Source: an uncultured Rhodospirillaceae bacterium (GTDB lineage: Bacteria > Pseudomonadota > Alphaproteobacteria > Rhodospirillales > UBA2165). From it: DNA of 6,684 bases. Position 1 is the stretch's first letter. Every line of letters starts with the position of its first letter. The stretch covers positions 1-6,684 of the forward strand of contig CAJXJM010000147.1 of the NCBI GenBank assembly GCA_913054205.1. The letters are read 5' to 3'. Positions 1 to 4,761 of the stretch are shown here, piece by piece. The notes under the pieces are model-generated. The model made no database searches and was not told the origin of the DNA. It saw only the letters and a program-made list of their open reading frames with translations. A program made the position numbers and the translations under genes.

Positions 1-639
1 GACGAAACCCGCAGCGAGGTGCAAACCGTTATTCCGTTTGTGCGCCAGCAAATGGCAAGGTCTTCAAAGCGCGCCAATTTCTGCCTCGCTGATTTCATTG
101 CGCCCAAAGAAACCGGTATTGCCGATTATATTGGCGGTTTTGCCGTAACCACCGGCCTCGATATTGAGAACAAGCTCAAAGAGTTTGCAGCAACCTACGA
201 TGATTATAGCGATATATTGTTAAAGGCTTTGGCAGACCGGCTCGCCGAAGCCTTCGCTGAGCGCATGCATGAGCGGGTGCGAAAAGAATTTTGGAGCTAT
301 CAAGCGGATGAAAATTTGTCCAACGAGGAAATAATCAAAGAAAAATATGTCGGCATTCGTCCAGCGCCGGGATATCCCGCCTGTCCTGATCACAGTACGA
401 AGCCGCAACTGTTTGATCTTTTGGGCGCGACTGAAAAAGCTTCTATTGACCTGACGGAAAGTTTCGCCATGATGCCCGCCTCTTCGGTGTCAGGCTATTA
501 TTTTTCTCATCCTTCATCGCAATATTTTGGGATTGGCAGGATCGGTAAAGATCAAGTTAAGGATTATGCAAAGCGCCGTGGGGTCTCGGTTGAGCAAGCC
601 GAGAAATGGCTCGCACCAAATCTAAATTATGCGCGCTAG
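1..639 (+). CDS. metH: Cobalamin-dependent methionine synthase, C-terminal reactivation domain (5' end outside window)
   Basis: MetH transfers a methyl group from 5-methyltetrahydrofolate to homocysteine through cobalamin, giving methionine and THF in the cytoplasm. Only the last 212 codons are present, and the frame is open from base 1, so the gene begins to the left. What remains is the AdoMet-binding activation domain, which re-methylates cobalamin that has been oxidised to cob(II)alamin. Diagnostic stretches are TGLDIENKL, LAEAFAERMHERVR, ENLSNEE and the family signature RPAPGYPACPDH, whose Arg contacts AdoMet in the E. coli enzyme. A typical C-terminus follows: SGYYFSHPSSQYF, then DYAKRRGVSVEQAEKWLAPNL. 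The stop is TAG at 637-639, where the family normally ends. The internal Met-like GTG at 19 is not a start; the sequence before it (DETRSE) is still coding. It precedes purU by 30 bases on the same strand, probably in one transcript. Confidence 0.96.
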   Translation, partial: DETRSEVQTVIPFVRQQMARSSKRANFCLADFIAPKETGIADYIGGFAVTTGLDIENKLKEFAATYDDYSDILLKALADRLAEAFAERMHERVRKEFWSYQADENLSNEEIIKEKYVGIRPAPGYPACPDHSTKPQLFDLLGATEKASIDLTESFAMMPASSVSGYYFSHPSSQYFGIGRIGKDQVKDYAKRRGVSVEQAEKWLAPNLNYAR

Positions 640-669
640 GAATTTTGTTGATTTAGGTCAGAGGCTAAC

Positions 670-1524
670 GTGACACCAGAATATGTTTTAACCATGAGCT
701 GCCCGGATAAGGCCGGCATCGTTGCCGCGACGACGGGCTGCCTCGCCGATTTAGAATGTTTTATCACTAAAACCGCGCATTTTGCCGATGCCGAGACGGC
801 GCGTTTTTTTGGCCGGATGGTGTTCCGTATCGATCAGCGAGGATTGTCCGCTGAAGATGTGCGGGCCGCCTTTCAAAAAGTAGCAGATCGCTTTGACATG
901 GAATGGACCATGCGTAATCTCAGCGACAAAAAGCGCGTTTTGTTGATGGTATCAAAAGGCGAGCATTGCCTGAATGATCTGCTTTATCGCTATCGCATCG
1001 GTGCAATGCCGATGGAAGTTACAGCGATCGTCTCTAACCATCCGAATTTAAAGCCGCTCGCCGATTGGCATGATATTCCGTTCCATCATTTGCCGATCAC
1101 CAAAGACACCAAGCAGGATCAGGAAGCCGCTTTGATGAATATCATCGAGGAAACGGATACTGAATTGGTCGTCCTTGCCCGCTATATGCAGATTTTGACG
1201 CCCGAGTTCACCACTAAATTATTCCCGCGGGTGATTAATATCCATCATTCGTTCCTGCCCGGATTTAAAGGCGCAAAACCTTATCATCAGGCGCATGCCC
1301 GCGGCGTTAAAATCATCGGCGCGACAGCTCATTTTGTCACCGAAGATTTGGACGAAGGGCCGATCATCGCCCAGGCGGTAGAACATGTTGATCATACTCA
1401 AACGGCAGAAGAGCTTACTGCCGTCGGCCGCGACGTCGAAAGTCAGGTTCTTGCCCGCGGCGTGCGCGCCGTGCTGGAAGATCGCGTGCTCTTGAATGGT
1501 CATCGAACAATTGTTTTTAACTGA
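670..1524 (+). CDS. purU: Formyltetrahydrofolate deformylase PurU
   Basis: PurU hydrolyses 10-formyl-THF to formate and THF, balancing the folate one-carbon pool. The 284 residues match the usual family length. An N-terminal ACT domain (about residues 4-80, beginning YVLTMSCPDKAGIVAA) is followed by a linker (KKRVLLMVS) and a formyltransferase-fold domain (about 88-284). The catalytic triad known from the GART/PurN/PurU superfamily can be placed at Asn190 and His192 (INIHHSFLPGFKGA) and Asp228 (HFVTEDLDEGPII). The HHSFLPGFKGAKPYHQA stretch separates PurU from PurN. The GTG start at 670 has an AGAGG ribosome site five bases upstream and puts the ACT domain at the very N-terminus; no better start is visible. 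The 30-base gap after metH suggests co-transcription. PurU frees THF, and MetH also returns THF from methyl-THF, so the pair fits an organism that processes methyl or formyl groups from methylated compounds. That role is inferred. Confidence 0.96.
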   Translation: MTPEYVLTMSCPDKAGIVAATTGCLADLECFITKTAHFADAETARFFGRMVFRIDQRGLSAEDVRAAFQKVADRFDMEWTMRNLSDKKRVLLMVSKGEHCLNDLLYRYRIGAMPMEVTAIVSNHPNLKPLADWHDIPFHHLPITKDTKQDQEAALMNIIEETDTELVVLARYMQILTPEFTTKLFPRVINIHHSFLPGFKGAKPYHQAHARGVKIIGATAHFVTEDLDEGPIIAQAVEHVDHTQTAEELTAVGRDVESQVLARGVRAVLEDRVLLNGHRTIVFN

Positions 1525-1588
1525 CGATTGAATATTTGACAGATATCCAGAACTGTTTTGGGAAATAATTATTTCTGACGGGTAACCG

Positions 1589-1739
1589 ATGTCCGCCCCT
1601 GCCATCGCCCATCCAGATGCCACATCCGACGCCGGTGTAATGCGCCTATCTGGTCTCAGCACTGATTGTTGCTACATTATCCTTAGGCGCTCTCGGAGTG
1701 CTTCATTTATTCGGGCGGCTTACACGTAATTTAGGATAA
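1589..1739 (+). pseudogene. Possible frameshifted small single-TM protein gene
   Basis: From ATG 1589 the frame reads MSAPAIAHPDATSDAGVMRL and continues to a TAA at 1727-1729 with an unremarkable tail (46 residues). If one base is skipped near 1649, the sequence instead continues as LVSALIVATLSLGALGVLHL and then FGRLTRNLG, ending at TAA 1737-1739. That is a textbook transmembrane helix followed by a positively charged end, about 49 residues in all. The hydrophobic frame has no start of its own, because a TAA lies just upstream at 1638-1640. The two halves fit as one small membrane protein broken by a single-base indel, or as a sequencing error. The ribosome site before 1589 is weak (GACGGG). 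I do not recognise the family. The ending does not match the His-rich tail of CbtB cobalt proteins, the one B12-related candidate I considered because of metH nearby. Confidence 0.35.
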
Positions 1740-1754
1740 CAACTTCCGCTCAAA

Positions 1755-1793
1755 ACCTGACAACTGCACTTTTCGGTAGGCTCAGGTATTTTT
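1755..1793 (+). terminator. Hairpin plus T-run, candidate intrinsic terminator or leader element
   Basis: ACCTGA (1755-1760) pairs perfectly with TCAGGT (1782-1787). Inside, CTGC (1764-1767) can pair with GTAG (1776-1779, one G-U), separated by a small internal loop, with an eight-base apical loop. The hairpin is followed directly by A and five T residues (1789-1793). This is terminator-like for + strand transcripts coming from metH-purU or the broken small gene. It sits 52 bases before the cupin start, so an attenuator in the cupin leader is also possible. The outer stem is short, so confidence is moderate. Confidence 0.4.
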
Positions 1794-1845
1794 GAGAAAC
1801 AGAATACGCATGACAGTCACCTCAAAAGAATAGGGAGAAACCAAT

Positions 1846-2478
1846 ATGCCTGACGACGTAAAAGATACGAAGACGCCCGTAATCGGTGACTCAACCGATC
1901 CGAAGGAGTTGGCTAATGGCGAGACGGGTTACGGCAACGCGCGGACAATCTCGGCTGACGAGTATTTCCAGCGTATGCGCCATACGCCGGTGCGCGCCTG
2001 CCGTTGGCCGGTCAAAGATTGGCAAGATCAGCTGGAAGAACTCGGCAAGGACCCTATCCGTCACGCCGAGCGGCGGTTCGTCAGCCTGGTTAACGAGGAC
2101 CATGGCGAGTTGGCAGGCGCTTCGCCTGGCATATTCATTGGTATTCAACTAATCCATCCCGGCGAAGTGGTCCCGCATCATCGTCACAATTCAGTTGCGA
2201 TTTACCACTATCTTCAGGGAACAGGGGTCACCATCGTAGAAGGTGTTGGCTATCCGTACGAAAAAGGCGACACAATTGTATGCCCCGCCTGGGCTTATCA
2301 CGAGCACGAGGCGATGGGCGACGAGGACACGATCATGTATGTCTGCCAGGACATGCCCGATATGGCAGCCAAACGGACCTTGTTTTTTGAAGAGCCTGTT
2401 GGGGTCGAAAATGTCCGTCACATGGTAGAAGGCACTTCCAAATCTTGGAGCGCCACGCGCGATCCCGATAAAGACTAG
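1846..2478 (+). CDS. Single-domain cupin resembling gentisate 1,2-dioxygenase
   Basis: This 210-residue cytoplasmic protein has no signal peptide. The cupin core lies at about residues 95-170. Motif 1 (105-125, PGEVVPHHRHNSVAIYHYLQG) has the HxH pair His112/His114 but no Glu at the usual metal-ligand position. Motif 2 (141-154) reads GDTIVCPAWAYHEHE, with His152. This three-His arrangement and the wording of both motifs resemble gentisate/salicylate/hydroxynaphthoate ring-cleaving dioxygenases (compare HRH-x-SAL-x-FV-x-EG and GD-x-x-x-x-PGW-x-WH). Those enzymes are usually about 350 residues with two cupin domains, whereas this one has a single domain. A mononuclear Fe(II) oxygenase or related small-molecule enzyme is plausible, but no substrate can be assigned, and no aromatic-degradation genes are nearby. 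The start is well supported by AGGGAG eight bases before the ATG. The gene appears to stand alone. Confidence 0.85.
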   Translation: MPDDVKDTKTPVIGDSTDPKELANGETGYGNARTISADEYFQRMRHTPVRACRWPVKDWQDQLEELGKDPIRHAERRFVSLVNEDHGELAGASPGIFIGIQLIHPGEVVPHHRHNSVAIYHYLQGTGVTIVEGVGYPYEKGDTIVCPAWAYHEHEAMGDEDTIMYVCQDMPDMAAKRTLFFEEPVGVENVRHMVEGTSKSWSATRDPDKD

Positions 2479-2517
2479 AGGTCTTCAAAGTTCGCATCTC
2501 GATTGGCTTGAACGTGA

Positions 2518-2555
2518 TGCCGATAGCGGCTGCGGTTCTCGGCACCACCATTTTT
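2518..2555 (+). terminator. Weak candidate terminator after the cupin gene
   Basis: TGCCGA (2518-2523) is complementary to TCGGCA (2539-2544) with a 15-base G/C-rich loop that may itself pair partly. Six bases later comes a run of five T (2551-2555). The gap between stem and T-run is longer than ideal, so this is only a possible end of the cupin transcript, 40 bases past its stop. Confidence 0.28.
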
Positions 2556-2601
2556 ATGCAAAGTCGTGCCAATGCATTCTAACTCTCGTTCAAAATGAGA
2601 C

Positions 2602-2630
2602 TTGCGCTTGTATTTTGGTTCAGCTATAAA
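2602..2630 (+). promoter_or_regulatory. Candidate sigma-70 promoter of the toxin-antitoxin pair
   Basis: TTGCGC (2602-2607, 3 of 6 to the -35 consensus) is followed after exactly 17 bases by TATAAA (2625-2630, 5 of 6 to the -10 consensus). Transcription would begin near 2637, about 28 bases before the antitoxin start and inside the direct repeat described separately. The -35 is poor, so the call rests mainly on the -10 and its placement. Confidence 0.35.
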
Positions 2631-2658
2631 ATGGTCATACTAAAAAGACTATGGTGAT
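2631..2658 (+). repeat. Spaced direct repeat ATGGTCAT / ATGGTGAT, possible autoregulatory operator
   Basis: ATGGTCAT (2631-2638) and ATGGTGAT (2651-2658) match in seven of eight positions and start exactly 20 bases apart, close to two helical turns. They flank the expected transcription start and end just before the antitoxin ATG at 2665. Phd/YefM antitoxins, alone or with toxin, are known to repress their own promoter by binding repeated short sites, so an operator role is reasonable but inferred. The GGTGA of the second copy (2653-2657) probably also acts as the ribosome site, so binding there would sit on top of translation signals. Confidence 0.35.
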
Positions 2659-2664
2659 TTTAAA

Positions 2665-2904
2665 ATGATTATTCAATATCGCGAGCTTCCTGCCGGTGAA
2701 TTTAAAACGACCTGTTTGAAGCTCATGGATGAAGTTGCCCAAGACCGCCGGACCGTCACGGTCACCAAACATGGAAAACCTGTTGCCAGATTGGTGCCGA
2801 TCAAAGATCAGCCGGGCTCACCATTTGGTTGGCTCAAGGGCTCGGTGACGCTATCCGGCGATATCGTCGGGGTCGGTGGCCAAATTTCAAATTCGGTCTC
2901 ATAA
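2665..2904 (+). CDS. Type II antitoxin, Phd/YefM family
   Basis: This 79-residue protein probably neutralises the PIN-domain toxin encoded next and represses their shared promoter. The N-terminal half is typical Phd/YefM: ELPAGEFKTTCLKLMDEVAQ (residues 7-26), then VTVTKHGKPVARLVPI (about 31-46), the DNA-binding and dimerisation fold. The linker FGWLKGSVTLSGDIVG resembles the toxin-binding region of antitoxins paired with PIN toxins (FG-x-x-KG-x-V-x-x-x-GDIV). The final residues (VGGQISNSVS) do not look like the acidic/aromatic tail usually seen after GDIV, which may reflect divergence or a late frameshift. GGTGA upstream of the ATG at 2665 serves as the ribosome site. The stop at 2902-2904 lies ten bases before the toxin start. 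Confidence 0.88.
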   Translation: MIIQYRELPAGEFKTTCLKLMDEVAQDRRTVTVTKHGKPVARLVPIKDQPGSPFGWLKGSVTLSGDIVGVGGQISNSVS

Positions 2905-2914
2905 AAGAAAATGA

Positions 2915-3325
2915 GTGGTGCTGGTATTAGATACACATGTCTGGGTCTGGTTGGTGAGCGGCATTGAAGCTATGAGCCAGAAAACTCTCATCGAAATCGA
3001 GAAGGCCGCGACGCGGGGCGAGATCATGATCCCGGTGGCCTCCGTGTGGGAAGTCGCGATGTGGGAAAAGCGCGGGCTCATTGTTCTTGCAAAACCTTGC
3101 GCTCATTGGGTGGCGGACGCGATTACCGCGCCTGGGCTCGCCGTCCAACCGATGACCTCAGAAATTGCTGTTGAAGCGGTGAATTTGCCAGGCTCGTTTA
3201 AAGGTGATCAGGCTGACCGAATGATTGTTGCAACCGCGCGGCTCGCCGGCGCAACAATTGTTACCCGAGATCAACGCATTATAGATTACGGTCAGGCCGG
3301 CTATGTTGGGGTTCTGGCGGCTTAA
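2915..3325 (+). CDS. PIN-domain ribonuclease toxin, VapC type
   Basis: This 136-residue protein is the usual length for VapC toxins, which are Mg2+-dependent endoribonucleases that block translation, often by cutting tRNA or rRNA. The acidic active-site set is complete: Asp6 (VLVLDTHVWVW), Glu46 (PVASVWEVAMWEKRG), Asp101 (KGDQADRMIVATA, with Asp98 nearby) and Asp119 (TIVTRDQRIIDYG). This makes it likely to be catalytically intact. The subgroup, with VWE and GD-x-ADR-x-I-x-AT, resembles PIN proteins commonly paired with Phd-type antitoxins, which matches the gene just upstream. The start is GTG at 2915; a second GTG at 2918 would remove one residue, and no strong ribosome site is visible. Translation may therefore depend on coupling to the antitoxin ten bases upstream. 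The target RNA cannot be read from sequence. Confidence 0.92.
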   Translation: MVLVLDTHVWVWLVSGIEAMSQKTLIEIEKAATRGEIMIPVASVWEVAMWEKRGLIVLAKPCAHWVADAITAPGLAVQPMTSEIAVEAVNLPGSFKGDQADRMIVATARLAGATIVTRDQRIIDYGQAGYVGVLAA

Positions 3326-3327
3326 AC

Positions 3328-3346
3328 TCAGATCAATTTAATCTGA
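3328..3346. terminator. Weak A/T-rich hairpin between convergent genes
   Basis: TCAGAT (3328-3333) and ATCTGA (3341-3346) form a perfect six-base inverted repeat with a seven-base loop. The loop contains the stop codon of the - strand deoxyribosyltransferase gene (3338-3340). It lies between converging toxin and deoxyribosyltransferase genes, where a bidirectional terminator would be useful. The stem is short and no strong T-run follows on either strand, so support is weak. Confidence 0.2.
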
Positions 3347-3871
3347 TAAAAGTCGTCGGCCCCAACGTACTGCACTTTCAAAATCTTCTGAAACCGGCAT
3401 CTTTGCCGATTGCACGGCACCCGTGACCAGCGCGCTATCGACCAAGCCAAAATTTTCAACCAGCAATCCGTCCGGAGCCTGTAGATCACCGCTATCTTCA
3501 TTTAGCGGAAGGTCAAACACATCATGGAGACGCATCAGCCGCTTGGCATAATCCTCGTTGTCCAAGCTGTAGCCGACAACAGGTTTGTTTAGTCCAAGCA
3601 TTAGGCCGATCTCCAGCGCTGTGCCAGCCTCCAAACTTGGACCTCGGAACGGTGACATATTGGCGATCAATAAATCACAGCTTGCAATGAGATCGCGGGT
3701 TTGGCTAAAAATTCCAGCGGCATCATTGGCGTTTCCGTTATATTTTCGTCCCCGGTTTATATCCAATTGAGAAACACCTTCGAGACCATAACGCTCGCAA
3801 ATTGCTTTTTTGTTGGTATCTATTTCTGCGGCATTGGGGAGAAAGATATCGGAGCCAGAGGCTGTTTTATT
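3338..3871 (-). CDS. Nucleoside 2-deoxyribosyltransferase family protein with disrupted or non-standard 5' end
   Basis: Members move deoxyribose between bases or hydrolyse N-glycosidic bonds of (deoxy)nucleosides in salvage. The core reads DLIASCDLLIANMSPFRGP, then SLEAGTALEIGLMLGLNKPV. The Glu of ALEIG is the expected nucleophile, and the Asp of the CDLLIAN stretch is also family-typical. The first usable start, TTG at 3764-3766, gives only 142 residues and omits the first strand and helix. The same frame continues upstream with clear family sequence: SGSDIFLPNAAEI, then KKAICERYGLEGV. It is open to 3871, just after a TGA at 3872-3874, adding 35 codons for 177 in total, but has no ATG, GTG or TTG there. 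The missing start abuts the TAA of the metallo-beta-lactamase gene. A one-base indel, a rare start codon, programmed frameshifting or a sequencing error could explain this. The coordinates give the open coding frame, not a proven start. The last five bases overlap the upstream gene. Confidence 0.8.
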   Translation of the reverse strand, partial: NKTASGSDIFLPNAAEIDTNKKAICERYGLEGVSQLDINRGRKYNGNANDAAGIFSQTRDLIASCDLLIANMSPFRGPSLEAGTALEIGLMLGLNKPVVGYSLDNEDYAKRLMRLHDVFDLPLNEDSGDLQAPDGLLVENFGLVDSALVTGAVQSAKMPVSEDFESAVRWGRRLLSD

Positions 3872-4739
3872 TCATCCAGGTAATACAATTTTCCAAAGAG
3901 GCCCGCATTTTTTCATTCGGAAGATTGATCCGCCTGCCGTGGCCGGGAAGAACCCACTCAAATGCGTAATCCAAAAGAGTGCTCATTGAGGTCGTTTGAA
4001 CACTCCAATCGTACCAGCAGGCGGTCCTAAAGGCGCGCAAGTTCTGGGCCTCTATATTCCAAGCGAGATGATCTCCGGTGAATAGATACGTGTTGTCAAA
4101 AAGCAAACAGGCAGAGCCTTTGGTGTGTCCCGGTACCGGCAATACAGTCAACCCGTCATCTATTTCAACGGCGTCCGGACCCTCTATTTGGTGTTCAACA
4201 TGCCGGGCTGTTGAGACCGCATCGTCTCGATGGATGAACCGTTCACAGCCAAAATGTTTGGCATATTTCTGATGATCGGCGATGTCGTCGCGGTGGGTCA
4301 GAAACATAATATCTATGCCGCCCATTTTCTCGATTTGCTTGACCAGCGTGCTGGCAAATCGCGGCGAATCGATCAGTACATTTCCGGCGGCGCGACGAAT
4401 AAAATAGCTTGTCGCCCCAAAACTACTTTCGGAATGAAAACCGCAGTGAAAGACGCCGATTTCTTCAGTGCCGTCAACCAGGTCCGGAAACCGAATACGA
4501 GGTTCAATTTTTACTTTCTGCTCTGTGCCAATTGCCCCTACCGGACAGGAAATGAGAGCCTTCTGGGCTTGGATGGCTGCATCAGGAGTTAGGGGTTGGC
4601 GATACACAAAGGAATGATCCGAGGCGCCTTGAAAACTTTCCGGGGCCACCCAGTTGCAGGTCGAGCAATCGATACAAGTTTGATCGACAAAATAGTTGCC
4701 CTCAACATTGTCAAAAAGACGCTGCGAGGATTTTGCCAT
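3867..4739 (-). CDS. [4Fe-4S] ferredoxin / metallo-beta-lactamase fold fusion protein
   Basis: This is a 290-residue cytoplasmic protein with two parts. Residues 1-75 form a ferredoxin-like domain: Cys22, Cys25 and Cys28 (TCIDCSTCNWVAPESF) plus Cys65 (SCPVGAIG), enough for one iron-sulfur cluster. Residues about 90-290 form a metallo-beta-lactamase fold with the variant first motif THRDDIADH (His149, Asp151, Asp152, Asp155, His156), then GHTKGS (His205), TGDHL (Asp223) and LPGHGR (His267). The known family has this same architecture; its substrate is not established to my knowledge, but the cluster suggests a redox-linked hydrolase or oxidoreductase. I chose the ATG at 4739, where family-like sequence (MAKSSQRLFDNVEG) begins and GGAAAGG lies eight bases upstream. 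An upstream TTG at 4787 would add 16 unlikely residues and overlap the previous gene. It lies 22 bases after the 548-residue gene and its stop overlaps the next gene's open frame. Confidence 0.9.
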   Translation of the reverse strand: MAKSSQRLFDNVEGNYFVDQTCIDCSTCNWVAPESFQGASDHSFVYRQPLTPDAAIQAQKALISCPVGAIGTEQKVKIEPRIRFPDLVDGTEEIGVFHCGFHSESSFGATSYFIRRAAGNVLIDSPRFASTLVKQIEKMGGIDIMFLTHRDDIADHQKYAKHFGCERFIHRDDAVSTARHVEHQIEGPDAVEIDDGLTVLPVPGHTKGSACLLFDNTYLFTGDHLAWNIEAQNLRAFRTACWYDWSVQTTSMSTLLDYAFEWVLPGHGRRINLPNEKMRASLENCITWMK

Positions 4740-4747
4740 TAAACCAA

Positions 4748-4754
4748 CCTTTCC
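4748..4754 (-). promoter_or_regulatory. Ribosome binding site that fixes the metallo-beta-lactamase gene start
   Basis: On the - strand this reads GGAAAGG, ending eight bases before the ATG at 4737-4739. It lies in the 22-base gap after the TAG of the upstream gene (4762-4764). The in-frame TTG at 4787 has no comparable site, so this supports the shorter 290-residue product. Confidence 0.6.
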
Positions 4755-4761
4755 AAACGAG

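Larger units (their letters stand above)
1525..1845 (+). other. 321-base intergenic region with no intact gene
   Basis: This gap lies between purU and the cupin gene. It starts with a TTGACA hexamer at 1536-1541, but there is no good -10 at 16-18 bases, so I do not call a promoter. It then contains a broken small membrane-protein reading frame (1589-1739) and a hairpin with a T-run (1755-1793). It ends with a strong ribosome site, AGGGAG at 1832-1837, for the cupin gene. I see no tRNA and no riboswitch fold that I can recognise. Confidence 0.6.

Noticed and set aside
1536..1541. TTGACA as a promoter after purU
   Set aside because: There is no recognisable -10 at 16-18 bases; the nearest A/T-rich hexamer is about 22 bases away.
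1219..1662. 147-codon - strand open frame overlapping the end of purU
   Set aside because: It is antisense to the conserved formyltransferase domain of purU, has no family resemblance and is explained by the codon bias of the real gene.
1886..2152. 88-codon + strand frame within the cupin gene
   Set aside because: It is Arg/Ser-rich shadow translation of the cupin gene, which has the ribosome site and the conserved motifs.
58..2490. Twelve-base match AGGTCTTCAAAG inside metH and just after the cupin stop
   Set aside because: About one exact 12-base match is expected by chance in a window of this size, and the flanks do not match, so it is not evidence of an att site or insertion.
4230..4592. 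120-codon + strand open frame inside the metallo-beta-lactamase gene
   Set aside because: It is antisense to a gene with a complete set of metal-binding motifs and its product resembles nothing.
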